From NCBI GenBank assembly GCA_030704615.1, contig CM060732.1:64895053-64959052 (forward strand): a DNA stretch of 64,000 nucleotides, written 5' to 3'. Source of the DNA: Takakia lepidozioides (lineage: Eukaryota; Streptophyta; Takakiopsida; Takakiales; Takakiaceae). Of this stretch, positions 1-11,782 are shown piece after piece. Each line of letters starts with the position of its first letter. The first letter of the stretch is position 1. Below the pieces are notes generated by a model. It saw nothing but the letters and a program-made list of their open reading frames with translations. It had not been told where the DNA came from and ran no database searches. The position numbers were made by a program, and so were the translations under genes.

Positions 1-1121
1 TTGGCAGTCCGGAACTGCTCCCCACTCTTTGGTCGCTTTCCGGCTCGCTCGCTTACTCACTAGTTTTTGGTCACCAACGGGCTTGCACCGTTCTCGGGGC
101 TACTACTCCCTATATATACTTCTGTAGCTATCTGCAGGGGTTTCACAAACAACCATGCCTTTTTATGGCGAACCACCACGAAGACCCTCGACCCCCGGTG
201 ATGAGTCGCGGTGAGTCTTGGCCCACTCACCACGGCCCCATTGGACCGTGATGAGTCCCAAGACTCCCCACGACTCCCACCTCGAGGTCTCCACCCCATG
301 ATGAGTCCTATGCAACCCCCACTAAGTCCCGCTAAGCTACCACCACCCCTTGTGGAGCCACACCCACCGCAACCCGGTGTGCAGGGCTCCACCTAGTGAG
401 CGCCTCCGCTTCCTTGAGTGCCTTGGGCACTCAAGGGTGCTTCAGCCCCCCATACCTATCGCTCCTGCTGCCCCCACCATAGGGGCAGCCCCTCATGTGT
501 CCCGACCCCCTGCCCTCAAGGCAAAGGGCCGCGACACACACCCCTACCAACAGGGAGTTGATGTCCTCATCGACTTGTCCATTTTGTAGAAACGAACATC
601 CAAGTTGTGGCGTCCCACATCAAGGAGTTTGTTTCCGCACCATGGCGTCCCATGGCAAAGAACCAAACCCCACACTTGACTCCACTCTCCACTAGCTAGT
701 TCGGCCGACTTCCTCCAAGTCCCGGCCAAGGGTGGAGCCTCTCAAGCTCCTCCTAGTGCACTCTTCTCGACCTACTTCAAGGCCAAGGAATGATCCTCCC
801 CGAGGATCGAATCACCTTACTGCACCAACATTGCTTGCGACTGCTCATGATGCCGCTTTTGGCATCACCTTGAGCAAGGGTTCACCTCGAACCCTCTTTG
901 TCTAGGAAGATAACCTTGAACCAACCGTGCGTGTCGCGCACCTCACTTCGGTAAGCTCCTCCTCAAGTCATAGTTACTCGCTTTGATGCGTGCGCCTGAC
1001 TCCCAACCTGGCCGCCGGGCCAACTTGGAGCTTCGGCTGCTCACCTGGGCATAACGGTCCCCCTTTGTTCTCCTAAAGAACCCTCCACCGATTTGGAACC
1101 AGCGGGAATTCCCTTTGGTAG
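1..1121. repeat. Direct repeat unit, copy 1 (longest)
   Basis: First of three head-to-tail copies of a GC-rich unit beginning at a GGCAGTCCGGAAC motif; the same start recurs near 1122 and 1745. A TATATATA stretch lies near 110-118, after a conserved block containing TTTTTGGTCACCAACGGGC. A hairpin follows at 213-266. The part around 450-930 is missing from copy 2. No coding potential is convincing: the short ORFs do not persist between copies. The unit could be an LTR or a satellite-like element; no primer binding site or polypurine tract was found to decide. Confidence 0.75.
213..266. repeat. Imperfect hairpin in repeat copy 1
   Basis: GAGTCTTGG at 213-221 is the exact reverse complement of CCAAGACTC at 258-266. 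The inner segments (ACTCACCACGG and CCGTGATGAGT) also pair with one mismatch, giving a stem of about 23 pairs with a short loop. Confidence 0.65.
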
Positions 1122-1744
1122 TTGGCAGTCCGGAACAGCTCCCCACTCTTTGGTCGCTTTCCGGCTCGCTCGCTTACTCACTAGTTTTTGGTCACCAACG
1201 GGCTTGCACCGTTCTCGGGGTTACTACTCCCTATATATACTTCTGTAGCTGTCCGCGGGGGTTTCACAACCAGCCATGCCATTTTATGGCGAACCACCAC
1301 GAAAACCCTCGACTCCCAGTGATGAGTCGCGGTGAGTCTTGGCCCACTCACCACGGCCCCTATGGACCGTGATGAGTCCCAAGACTCCCCACGACTCCCA
1401 CCACGAGGTCTCCGCCCCCATGGTGAGTCCTATGCCACCCCCACTAAGTCCCGCTAAGCTACCACCACCCTTTGTGGAGCCAACCCCACCGCATCCCGGT
1501 GTGCGGGGCTCCTCCTAGTGAGCGCCTCCGCCTCCTTGAGTGCCTTGGGCACTCACGTGTCGCGCACCTCACTTCGGTAAGCTCCCCTTCAAGTCATAGT
1601 TACTCGCTTTGATGCGCGCGCCTGACTCCCAACCTGGCCGCCGGGCCAACTTGGAGCTTCGGCTGCTCACCGGGACATAACGATCCCCTTTGCTCTCCCA
1701 CTAAACCCTCCATCTTTTTGGGCCTAGTGGAATTCCCTTTGGTA
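1122..1744. repeat. Direct repeat unit, copy 2 (internally deleted)
   Basis: Matches copy 1 from its first base through the hairpin, then jumps from GGCACTCA (about 1555) to CGTGTCGCGCACCTC. About 370-490 bp of copy 1 are missing at that point. The tail with CTTCGGTAAGCTCC and the proline- and arginine-rich-looking GC block is retained. It runs directly into copy 3. Confidence 0.75.
1334..1387. repeat. Imperfect hairpin in repeat copy 2
   Basis: Same structure as at 213-266: arms GAGTCTTGG and CCAAGACTC with a paired inner segment. It is conserved in position within the unit. Confidence 0.6.
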
Positions 1745-2286
1745 GATGGCAGTCCGGAACAGCTCCCCACTCTTTGGTCGCTTTCCGGCTCGCTCGCTTA
1801 CTCACTAGTTTTTGGTCACCAACGGGCTTGCACCGTTCTCGGGGTCACTACTCCCCTTATATATACTTCTGTAGCTGTCCGCGGGGGTTTCACAACCAGC
1901 CATGCCATTTTATGGCGAACCACCACGAAAACCCTCGACTCCCGGTGATGAGTCGCGGTGAGTCTTGGCCCACTCACCACGGCCCCTATGGACCGTGATG
2001 AGTCCCAAGACTCCCCACGACTCCCACCACGAGGTCTCCGCCCCCATGGTGAGTCCTATGCCACCCCCACTAAGTCCCGCTAAGCTACCACCACCCCTTG
2101 TGGAGCCACCCCCACCGCAACCCGGTTTGCGGGGCTCCACCTAGTGAGCGCCTCCGCCTTCTTGAGTGCCTTGGGCACTCAAGGGTGCTTCAGTCCCCGT
2201 ACCTATCGCTGCCGTTGCCCCCACCACAGGGGCAGCCCCTCATGTGTCCCGACCCCCTGCCCTCAAGGCAAAGGGCCGCGACACCA
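1745..2286. repeat. Direct repeat unit, copy 3 (3' truncated)
   Basis: Starts at GATGGCAGTCCGGAAC and follows copy 1 to AAGGGCCGCGACAC near 2283. It then breaks abruptly into the unrelated sequence of the next repeat. It holds the TATATATA stretch (about 1857-1866) and the hairpin at 1960-2013. Confidence 0.75.
1960..2013. repeat. Imperfect hairpin in repeat copy 3
   Basis: Third occurrence of the GAGTCTTGG / CCAAGACTC stem at the equivalent place in the unit. Confidence 0.6.
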
Positions 2287-2925
2287 TGACCCTGTTCATC
2301 AAGGCAATGGCGGCACTGGTGGTACACCGATCTCCCTGTAAGCAGAAATTGATCATTACCATGAAGATGGTGGCACCGCTTCCCCTGCTGCACAGATTAC
2401 CAAGTTGTGCCCTTATACTCTACATTAACACTTCTCTTAATGCAAGCCAGAATACCCCAGTGTAGATGCAATCGCCCTTGACACAATGCCCTGCCAATTC
2501 CACTGTTGGAAGCATCTGCTCAGAGCGCCCGTCATCTTCCCCTTCGTCTTCCTCGTCCCGCGTTTCTAGGGTAATCACCAGTGATGAAATTCATCCATTT
2601 TCACGAACGGAAAACGTGCTAGGTTTCATTAACGGAGTTAATTACAAATTCATTGCATCCTTGGCACTGGATCCTTCGTCCTCGTTCCTGGGAGTCATCC
2701 AGAGAGCATGGGTGTAATACATTCATCCTCCAGATGAAAATACGCCTGGTCACGACTTAGCCACTTTCATCCTGACAAAGTATCAGCATAGTGTGCCCAT
2801 GAAATAACCTATAGGCAGGGATGAATTCCGCCTATCATTGGTACCAGGGCCCTTCCTTTGTAGCAATGCAGAATCTCAGTGGGTGAAACAAAAATTTAAT
2901 GTCACTCCCCTGCATTCACACTACA
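2287..2925 (+). mobile_element. LTR fragment with initiator-Met-type PBS (Copia-like), copy 1
   Basis: Clearly related to 59690-60195: both share a GGTGGCACCGCTTCCC-type block, CGCCCGTCATCTTCC, TGGTCACGACTTAGCCA and a terminal TGTCACTCCC block, in the same order and spacing. The putative LTR ends in CA at 2836-2837 and is followed one base later by a TGGTACCAGGGCC primer-binding-like site. About 75 bp of internal sequence follow before the match stops. The LTR start is not resolved. The Copia assignment is an inference from the PBS type; no coding region remains. Confidence 0.55.
2839..2852 (+). other. Candidate primer binding site (tRNA-iMet type)
   Basis: TGGTACCAGGGCCC lies one base after the CA end of the putative LTR. 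The plant initiator-Met PBS is TGGTATCAGAGCC, so there are two differences here; the sister copy at 60115 has one. Confidence 0.45.
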
Positions 2926-3066
2926 TTCCTTCCAAGCCTTGTTCGCCACATAGAGTTCATTCTTTTGGCCCGTGAGTGTTTGCTGCAACTTCAGGATGTA
3001 CCTTTCTTTCTCAGCCTCACCCTGACTGTATTGTTGGAAAGTATCCTCATTGCGACGGATAGTAGC
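2926..3066 (-). pseudogene. Fragment of Ty3/gypsy ORF3 (coiled-coil part)
   Basis: On the minus strand this encodes a piece resembling the ORF3 coiled coil of element D (residues such as NEDTFQQYSQ and ERYILKLQQTL), diverged from the other copies. It is cut off on the left by the Copia-like fragment and on the right by the LTR of element A. It probably marks an older copy of the family into which A inserted or with which it recombined. Confidence 0.65.
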
Positions 3067-3997
3067 TGTCACGCGGCTTTTACTCACCCATCCCTTCGCT
3101 ATCCGAGGGGGAAACTCCAAGATAGAAGAGTTGGATATCTCCAAGTATTCAGCCCGCGTGGAACAATCAGTCATGACCTGCAGCTAGTGAATCATTGTTG
3201 GGTTTCCATTTAATATTCCTGATTCGTTTCATATTCTATGTTCATCTTTATCATGTATATTCAAGTGTCAGTTTGCTCCCGTGATTTCCTGCTTCCATTC
3301 ATACATACACAGCTTCTCTCAGATCTCTCTACACAGTGTGTTTGTGCCGGATAAGGATTAGATTAATAATAATCAGATACATGTTGATGTCCTAGCATCT
3401 CTAATCTATCCTTCTAAGTAATCCTACATCTCGTACTAACTCTGTCCCATAGTATCTCCTTCCTCCTCGCCAGCTTCCCTTCCTCCGATCTCAGTTGTTC
3501 CCCCAGGAGTGAACTCTTCCCAAAAAGTGATCCCCCTTCAGTCCCCGCTCCTCGCTTTATCCCTTACCAGCTGTTCTAACCGTTTTCCTTCACTAACCGT
3601 CCTCCGCGAATTACATGTTCCCCCACAGTCGTTCCCTGTCATGATAACCGTTCCCTACGACTGTGACAGCTGTGTCGGGTTGTGACTGGCTATGTATGGC
3701 TGTGTATGGCTGTGACGGGCTGTGACTGTGTCGGCTGTGACTGGCTGTGTATGGCTGTGTATGGCTGTGACGGGCTGTGACTGTGTCGGCTGTGACTGGC
3801 TGTGACTAGCTTTGTAGGCTGTGACTGTGTCGGGCTGTGACTGGCTGTGTATGGCTGTGACGGGCTGTGTAAAAAATTAAGGGTACCCCTCAGACCCCAT
3901 AGAAGTGTCTAAGTCCCAGACTCCACAGAACCCATAAAATGCCTAAGTCCCCCAGATCCCCTGTAATTGTGCCTAAGTCCCAGACAGCCCTCTAACA
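3067..3997 (-). mobile_element. 3' LTR of Ty3/gypsy element A
   Basis: 931 bp. Read on the minus strand it begins TGTTAGAGGGC and ends GCCGCGTGACA, giving the TG...CA ends shared by all LTRs here. Next to its U3 end lies the polypurine tract of A. It contains the GCTGTGAC-type minisatellite (about 3657-3869), two or more CTAAGTCCCAGA repeats, and the start of ORF0 at the U5 side. The outer flank GTAGC has no matching copy in the window, so its original partner LTR is not present. Confidence 0.9.
3657..3869. repeat. LTR minisatellite, about 10-bp GCTGTGACTG units
   Basis: Dozens of variants of GGCTGTGACTG, GGCTGTGTATG and GGCTGTGACG follow one another. Equivalent arrays exist in every complete LTR of the family (for example 53467-53720 and 26820-26985) and vary in length. 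Confidence 0.85.
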
Positions 3998-4014
3998 TTT
4001 ACCCTTCCCCTCTC
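3998..4014 (-). other. Polypurine tract of element A
   Basis: Minus strand GAGAGGGGAAGGGTAAA immediately upstream of the 3' LTR TGTTAG. This is the expected plus-strand priming site for reverse transcription, and the same tract abuts the LTRs of B, C and D. Confidence 0.85.
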
Positions 4015-4077
4015 AAAAAGCCGTGTCCTCACGGTTTACTGTTTAGGATCAGCAAACCTTTGTGAGCGTGGTCCTGT

Positions 4078-7000
4078 CTATTTATTAGAGTTCCTTGGAG
4101 GACTCTTTGTGCGTGCCCGAGTTCTGTGACTGCTTGATGGAGAAGCTTGAGCTGTACCTGACACTGATTTCATGCCCTTTGCTTGAACAGGCTGTAATGG
4201 CTCAGGGGTTGCAGATCCCCGCTGTCTTTTGTCTTGTAGAGCATGTTCATATTCCTCCCATACGTCAAGAGTCTGCTCTGAAGATTCAGCTGTTGTGTCC
4301 GAATCTTCGTCAGTCCTGCAGTTTTTTGGTTTTCTTGCCTTTCTTGGTTTCTCTGGAATGAAAATTGGCATACAGTGTGGCCCCACCATGTCAGGAATCC
4401 TAAGCTTCACAACGTTGTGTAACCTGTTGAAAGCAAGTTTAGTGAACTTCAACAATTCCTTCTCAGTATAGGTGAGAGGTGTTCCAGTAACTCTGGAACA
4501 GTATAAGTATTGACAGGCCTCCTGTTGCTTATTAAATATGTCGTCAATGTGTCGTTTTTCTTGGCTTAAGTTGTTGCAGGCCATGTTAAACCATGAACGA
4601 AGTTGTGAATCTTTCTGTAACATGATTTTCACATCATAGAAATACGTATGATGAGGTACCACAAGTAAGGTCCAATGATCTCCAGTGGAATAAGTCAGAA
4701 ACCTGGACTGCATCTTCTGTTGCTCAATGTGGTAACGTGCCACAAAACAAGCAGTATAATAGATTCCACAGCCCATTACCACACTTGCTACCTCCTTGGT
4801 TTTGGTGTGGATGTGCCCATGGACAACCTGGAAGGCAATTAACTCCTTCAACAGGGTGCCTGCCTCAGACCAGTACCTCGCAAAATGATGATCCTCAATT
4901 AGCTGATTCATTGCCAAAACCTTAGTCCGAGTGGCCACTGGCAACCACACACGCATTATTTGGTAGTAATGTGGAAAGGATTGCGGAGGCCCAAACTGGT
5001 TCCAAGCTAAATCCAAGCTATTGGGAATTTCATTGAAGGGCATGATCATTGCTCGGTTGTATTCACGTGTAGCATGAGTCTTGGGTGGGTTGAAAGCAGC
5101 ATCACCCCATACCTCATGCTGTGCCCGCTGTGTTGTAATAACTGGTTCAGTCACTTGCACAACTCCTTGTTGTGATACTGGTGCCACTGGTCCCTCCACC
5201 ATTGCTGCCACCTGCACTTCTCTTCAAGAAGATTGGAAAATAAAAGCTCTGGCCTTCAAGTAAGCCTCCATTAGGTGTTCTTCAGGAATCATGAGTCTCT
5301 TGTCAATGTTTGAACTCAATTCCTCCACTTGTGTCTGCAGTGTATCCACATCCTCTTGCAGCTCTCCTATCCTACTGTAGACATTGTCTACAGTAGTAGT
5401 TGCAATATTCTGCACGTGTAGCCTGAGGCCATTCATCTCCCCCTGGGTGAGCTTTCTTGGTGCTTTCCCTTCCACTGGCCCTTGTGCTAACCAGACCTTC
5501 ATAAGGTGTTCATCCACCCTATCTTGTGTCGCCTTCCTGAGAGTCTGCTCCTCCTGGAGTTGGTATGTACTTAACTGTTGTTGCAACCCTTGCATGCGCT
5601 TTATGTGAGGTTCAACTAGGCTTGCATACCCTGCAGCCAGATTGTTGGCTTCCTTCTCTGCCTTGTTAGCCACCGTGAGTTGGTTCCTACTTGCCATCAG
5701 TGACTGTTGTAACTCCGCAATGTACTTCTCCTGGTTAGCCTCAACCTGTTTGTACTGCTGCAACGTACTCTCGTTGTGATGTAATGTATTGTTCAAGTCA
5801 ACAATGGTCTTGGCTTTCTCCATTACCTCCCTTTCTGCTTGTATGCATCTCTCCCCCTGTTGGTTCGCTGCTGTTGTGGCTTGCTCTAGGACAATTGTGA
5901 GTGTAGCACATTGCACTGCCATCTTCCCATGCACTGCCTATAATTCCGTATGTTGTTCCTTCATTGCCTGTACCTCGTCCTCATGCTTGGACTGCAATTG
6001 AAATAATTGTTGTCTATGTGTCTCCTGCAGGTGGTCGTGCTCTAGACCCCCCTCAATCAATTGCTCCTTGGCAAAGTGCAAAGCATCTTTTGTTTCCTTC
6101 AACTCCTGTTGCAATTGCAGATGCACTCCCATCTCAACCTTGTTAACACACTCGGTGGCCAACCGATTCTCAAACTCTCTCCTTAGTTTCTCTTTCAGAA
6201 CTTCCAATTGAGTGATTGGAACATGTGACTTCATGTAAGTTCCCAACAAATTGAGGGTTCGGCCTATGGAGTTCATCAGCATAGCCTGCTGAGGCCCACC
6301 ATGGTTAACCTGCTGCTGTTCACCCACCCCTTCCATAGGATGATGCCTCGCAAACCAGTCAGGCCACTGCTCTACCAACTCCTCCTTCTCAACTTCCTCA
6401 TTTCTCCCAGAAGCTGCGGTGTCCTGATGTTCCTCCTCTGGAACTTGTGGCACCGGTGGGGGTATTACCTGCACATCAGGAAGTTCGCTGGACAAATTTT
6501 GGACCTCCGGCTCCACTCTCTCTCTGAGCAAACTAGAGTCTTCATAGAGAAGGTCACCTTTCTCAATCTCTGCCACTACTTGCTCTGTAGTTGGAATATC
6601 TAACCCTTCTGTTTCCAAATCAATTACTTGTGGTGGAACCGCATGGACAACTTGTGGTAACTCTGTGGCAAGCCAATCCTCTGGCTGTGATGGCTGTGAC
6701 ACTGAGTTGGCTTCATGTTCCCTCTCCACAGGTTGTGCTCTTTGTAACCCTTGAGCTCTGTGCTGCTGTACCCTCTCCTGCACAAGAGCTTGAGTAACTT
6801 CTTCCTCCGGCTGCCTTGTAGCCAATGGTTCTGCTTCTAGCGTGATCCCTTTCCTCTGCCTTTTAGGCTGTTGATGCTCTGCCAATCCCCCTTCACCCTG
6901 TGAACAACCTTGCTCTTCTATAGTAGTGGTTGTTATTTCAAACACTCCCATTTCCTTCCTTTCTCTCGCATCAAGTACGCATGAGTCTAGGATGATTTGT

Positions 7001-7927
7001 GCAATGACTGGCCCAGATACTATGATAGGAGATTTAGCGGCAGTTCCCTGCAATCTTTTCATCTCCTCTACCAGTCCGTTGTACATGATGTTCTCCCATG
7101 CTACCTCTTCTCCTCTCAGGCCTTTGAGTATTTCCTCTGTGAAGGATCTGCTTAAATACTGCTGGTTCTGTTTCATGGCAAACAGAACGTTCAATATCTG
7201 GCCCTACCTCCCTGAGCCCTAGGTACACTGCTTTGGTACAAGCATAGCCTTGAGTTTTAAAGAAACTCCCTTCTTCAAACAAATCTCTCATCTGCAATCT
7301 AGCCCTATGCTCGTCCACATGAACCTGACCTGATGGCAATGAAAACAGTTGCTGTAGGTATAAGGGAGTAAGTTCTAATTCAACTCCCTTCACCATTGTG
7401 GCTCCTGTCTTTGGGTCAAAGTTCTGCAAGAATTCTAACATGTACTTCCGATGGTGCAACGTCCAATCCTTGTTTTGCAATCCCTGTAATCTCAGGTCCT
7501 TCAGCAACTTCACCGCCTGTGGAGTAGCAATCGTTTGCTTCTGCAGTATTGTGGTGCTTTTCACCCTGATGTCCTCCATCCCTCTCACTCTCTTCATTCT
7601 AGAGAAATAGTAATGTTGTGGCTGTAATAGCTGAAGTAATGCCTGCAGAGCACAGAGCACAAACGTATGATTGCCACAAAATGCTATGGGTAGTGTCCTG
7701 TAAACCTGCGGGGCCTGCAAGCATTGATCAAGAGAAAAGTTACTCTCTCTTCTTCTGTTTCCGCGCCACTGCGTGAGTAGTAACGCAAGCGTATAATCTG
7801 CTAGTTCCCTCATAGCTTCAAAACTATCGCATTGATTGTCTGTCCCGTCGAGACGCCCGTTACTTGGAAGGACGCCGACTCTTGCGCTCAGAACCTTTTC
7901 ATTTTCTTGATGTTGCTCCTGCCTCAC
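4078..7927 (-). pseudogene. ORF3 of element A (coiled-coil protein, broken)
   Basis: Non-canonical third coding region downstream of integrase, about 1,300 codons. In order it has an N-terminal globular part (7927-7034 and on), a proline- and glutamate-rich linker, a long coiled coil rich in Gln, Glu and Leu (about 6150-5450), and a conserved C-terminal domain (5217-4300, with motifs such as MIMPFNEIP and HYYQIMRVWLP). A basic, Ser/Pro-rich tail ends the protein. No signal peptide or membrane segment is visible, so it does not look like an envelope protein. Damage: a frameshift near 7200, a TAG at about 5935-5937 (CAG in other copies) and a TGA at about 5221 (TGC in C). A 22-bp duplication near 7927-7975 also shifts the frame against pol. 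The function is not known. Confidence 0.8.
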
Positions 7928-8048
7928 GATTGGCTGTAACCGCTGTGACGATTGGCTGTAACCGCTGTGACTGGATTTTAGAATTAATTTTCTTTAACGG
8001 ATTTTCCCTGCTGGCCTGTCCACTAGGATAACACACGTGACAAGAAAT

Positions 8049-10361
8049 TCATTTTTCTGTACTCGCTATTCGTTCCATTACACTTTTTCCGTATTCATTG
8101 ATGGGCCCGTCATCCATCCTAATTGACGTGGTAGGTAGGTACTTTGACGGCCACTCCTGTCCTTTTTCTTGATGACACATGTTCTTGCACCTCCTTCTCA
8201 TCCGTGCGTCACGGCTTAAATTCCACGTGTCCACTTTCAAACTGGCTTCCGCCTTTTCTTCCGCCGGCCATTTTCCTGACGTTATCCTTCGTCCACCTGT
8301 CACTAATCCTATGGACTGTGTAATTCTGATTGGCTGTGTGAGGCTATGACAGGCTGTGCCGCCCTGTGCTAGGTTGTGCGCGACTGTGTGACACTGTGTT
8401 GGGCTGTGATAGACTGTGTGACCCTGTGCTGAGCTGTGATAGCTATTAAAACATTTGTGTTCTTCGCTCACTACTGGTTTGACGGCAAGTATTCCATGCC
8501 CCGTTGGTATCACCGGAACAGTCCGTTCCTGTGGTTCTATGTGCACATCGTGTCTCAATGGTTTGTCATGGATACCACTGTATCCTTTCAACTTGTTGGC
8601 ATTGACCTTGCCCAGCATTTCTTTGTTAATGGTTTGTAACATGGCCGTGTTGTTATCATACATCTTTTGTATGACATAAGGTCCCTTCCATGGCGATTTA
8701 AGCTTAGAAGCTTTAATTTTTCCCTTCTTTTGCAACCATAAAAACAAATCTCCTGTTTTAAAAGTCTTCATCTTCCCTTCATCAAACTGATCCTTCCTTT
8801 TCCTCTGAATTCTGGTCATGTTGTCAGCTGCATCGGCTCGTACTTCTTCCACATGGTATAGTTCTTGCTTCCTGACCTTAATCGAATCTTCCAATTCCAT
8901 TCTTCTTCCCCATTCAGTTCTCATGGTAGGTAACAAAAACTCCACTGGAAGTAAAGCTTCCATACCATAAACTAATTGGAATGGTGTATACTTTGTGGTG
9001 ACTTTATATGAAGTCCTGTATGACCACAAAGCTGTCAGCAGCTTTGTATCCCAGTCTGTTATGTTTGCATTGACTATTTTAGCCAAGATAGTACATAGTA
9101 TTTTGTTGGTAGCCTCTGCCTGTCCATTACCTTGTGGGTAATAGGTTGTACTTTTCCTATGCACAATCATGAACTCCTTTGTCAAGAGTTCTATGGTCTC
9201 ATTGATGAAGTGACTTCCCTGATCACTGATAAATTCCAGGGGACAGCCAAATCGTGTAAGTATGTTCTGATACATGAACCTGGCTGTGGACTTAGCTGTG
9301 TTGTCCCTTAGAGCTTTAGCTTCCACCCACTTCGTAGTATAATCAGTAGCTGTGATTATATACTTGTTCTGTGTATTCTTGGCTGGTGGGTTTATTGGTC
9401 CAACAAAGTCCAGTCCCCATTTCTGAAATGGTTCAGTAGGCATTGTAGGATGCAAAGCCATCTTCCCAGACCTCTGCAATGGTCCTAGCCTCTGACACTC
9501 ATCACAAGTTTTACAGTACTTGTGCACATCTTTGAACAAAGTAGGCCACCAGTAACCGGCAAGTAGTATCTTCCTGCTGGTAGTCTCTTCTCCAAAATGA
9601 CCCCCTGCCACTCCTTTATGAACTTCCTCCAAGACTTTATCAACTTCATGGTGGTATAAGCATCGCTTCAGCACCCTATCTGGTCCTAGCTTATACATTC
9701 TGCTCCCTACCATAGTGTAAGGTAAAGCCTTGATAGCAATTCTCTTTCTCTGCTCCTTCCCATAACTTGGTGGACATTGACCATGAGTGAGGTAGTATCT
9801 GATTGGCCACTGCCAATCTAACCAGTCATCTGCACTTCCCTGCACCTCCACTGCAAATAAACTTGCATCTGGTAATTGATCATCCACTCCTGTGGCTGGC
9901 TCTCCTGTGGATAACCGTGACAAGTGGTCCGCCACAAGATGCAGCCTCCCAGGCTTGTAAACAACCTCAAACTCAAATTCGTGCAAGATTATCAACCATC
10001 TTGCTATTCTTCCACTTATCAGAGGTTTGTTTACCAGGTATATCAAAGCCTGGTGATCCACATAGAACATAAACTTTTTACCCAACAGGTAGTGCCTGAA
10101 TTTCTTCACTGCATAGATCATTGCCAATGCTTCTCTCTCTGTTGTGCTATAATTTCTTTCAGCACTGTTCATTAATCGGCTAGCATAGTACACAGGTGAA
10201 TCTATCCTTCCTGTAACATTTTGGGCTAGCACTGCTCCCAATGCTTCTCCTGAAGCATCACAGTGAACATGGAACACTTCCTGCCAGTGAGGATTAATCA
10301 ATACAGGTGTAGTTGTCATTGACAATGTCAGATCCTCAAAAGCCTGTTGACATTCATCTGT
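8049..10361 (-). pseudogene. RNase H-integrase-spacer of element A
   Basis: RNase H is recognisable from HCDASGEALGAVLAQ, TEREALAMIYAVKKF, YVDHQALIYL and VADHLSRL. Integrase follows with a zinc-binding His/Cys region ending CKTCDECQ, then the DDE core ([29 protein letters not shown]) and a C-terminal GPY motif (WKGPYVIQ). No chromodomain is seen, which fits the plant non-chromovirus side of Ty3/gypsy. The frame then runs on through repeats of the HTVYHSPTQ type and a basic region to a TGA at 8049-8051, where element B has CGA. This is consistent with CpG decay. A TAG near 10363 separates it from RT. Confidence 0.88.
8318..8450. repeat. In-frame spacer minisatellite of element A
   Basis: GCTGTGATAG, GCTGTGTGAC and CTGTGCTGGG words in tandem. 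On the minus strand they encode a His/Thr/Ser/Gln-rich repeat between integrase and ORF3. Confidence 0.7.
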
Positions 10362-11441
10362 CTATGCAAACACTGCATCTTTCTTCAGAAGCTTGCTCAA
10401 TGGCGCTGCTATCTGTGCATACCGTCTGACAAATCTCCTGTAATAGCTGGTTTGTCCTAGGAATCTTCTTAGACTCTTAGCATTTACTGGAGGTGGGGAG
10501 GCTTTAATGGCCTTTGTCTTTCGGGGATCTACAAGAAGCCCCTTCTTACACACAATGTGTCCCAAAAGTACCCCCGAATTCACACAGAAAGTACACTTCT
10601 CTGGATTTAGGCCCAAACCTCTCATCTTGCATCTGGCCAAACATCACTCCAGTTTATGCAAGTGCTCTCTTTTAGAGCTGTATACACTGAAATCATCCAA
10701 GAACACCTGCATGAAATCATCCAGATACTCCTGAAATGATTCACTTATCACTCTCTGAAAAGTTGCTGGTGCATTACAAAGTCCAAAAGGCATGACTTTG
10801 TATGCATAAGCACCCCAGTCTGTGATGAAGGCTGTCTTCTCTTGGTCTTCCTCTGCCACTTGCACTTGATTATAACCACTGAAGCCGTCCATGAATGAGT
10901 ACATCTCATGGCCTGCCACAGTGTCCAATACTGCTTCTGTGAATGGTAAGGGAAAAGGATCCTTCCTCGTACAAGCATTCAGTTTTTTGTAGTTCACACA
11001 AACTCTCAGTTTGCCATTTTTCTTGGGAACTATCACAATGGGTGACAACCATGTTGTATACTCTATCGGGTATATAAATTTAGCTTCAGCCAACTTTTTG
11101 ATCTCTTCTCCAACCTTATCTGCATAGTTGGGATTCATTCTATATCTCGCCTGTTTAATTGGTATTGATCCTGGTTCCAGTTCAATCTTATGTTGACAGA
11201 TCTCAGGTGGTATCCCTTTTAGATCCTCATAGCTCCAAGCAAATACATCTCTGTATTTGATGAACAGACTATTTGCTTCCTCAAAGAATTCTGGCTCTAG
11301 ATCAGCCCCTACCTTCACCATCCTCGGTTTCTCTTCAGTTCCCACATTTACTTCCCTCACCTGCTCATGAGCTGTGATTGTCCAACCAGTTACTATTTCA
11401 TCCTGTAGACTTACAGTGGCTGGTTCTTCTAGGATATCCAT
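10362..11441 (-). pseudogene. Reverse transcriptase of element A
   Basis: Ty3/gypsy RT with IVPKKNGKLRVCVNYKKLN, FMDGFSGYNQ, FGLCNAPATFQ and the catalytic FLDDFSVY box. It continues into the RNase H connection (LLGHIVCKKGLLVDP and FLGQTSYYRRF). In-frame stops at about 10641-10643 (Leu codon in other copies) and about 10363 (TGG to TAG) interrupt it. A small deletion near 11435 shifts the frame relative to the protease end. Confidence 0.88.
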
Positions 11442-11782
11442 TCCTCCTTCCCTTCATAAAAATGTGGTGGGTAACTATTTATTTCCTCCTCAATGGGTGT
11501 TGCTGTCACTACCCCACAGCAAATACTTTTTAAACAACTCAGGCCTTCTAATTGCATCTCTGCAACCTGCTCCCACTCTGGGTGTGCAGCGAACAAGGTA
11601 GCTTCCTGCTCCTCATCCAGTCCTTCTTTCCAATCATACTCTCTGACCCCCCTTGGTCTTCTTGTAGCAGATAATCTTCCAAATTTCTTAGTGGTGATTT
11701 GTATCTTGTTCAACCCATCCTGCACAGTTAGTAACTGTGAATTCCAATCATGAGACACCTTGGCCTGTTTAAGCCATGGTCT
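11442..11782 (-). pseudogene. Protease C-terminal remnant of element A
   Basis: Encodes the region after the protease active site (RPWLKQAKV, NSQLLTV and onward). Gag and the protease active site are missing because the LTR of element C begins at 11783. A by-product is an ORF (11890-11429) that starts with the LTR-borne ORF0 leader and runs in frame into this remnant. Confidence 0.75.

Noticed and set aside
213-266. GTGATGAGTCC within the direct repeats looks like a hammerhead core (CTGATGAG).
   Set aside because: Position C3 is G and no GAAA or closing stem II follows; the segment is better explained as a plain hairpin.
4078-7927. ORF3 as an envelope-like gene, as in Athila-type elements.
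   Set aside because: No signal peptide, membrane segment or glycoprotein-like Cys pattern in any of four copies; coiled coil and soluble domains instead.
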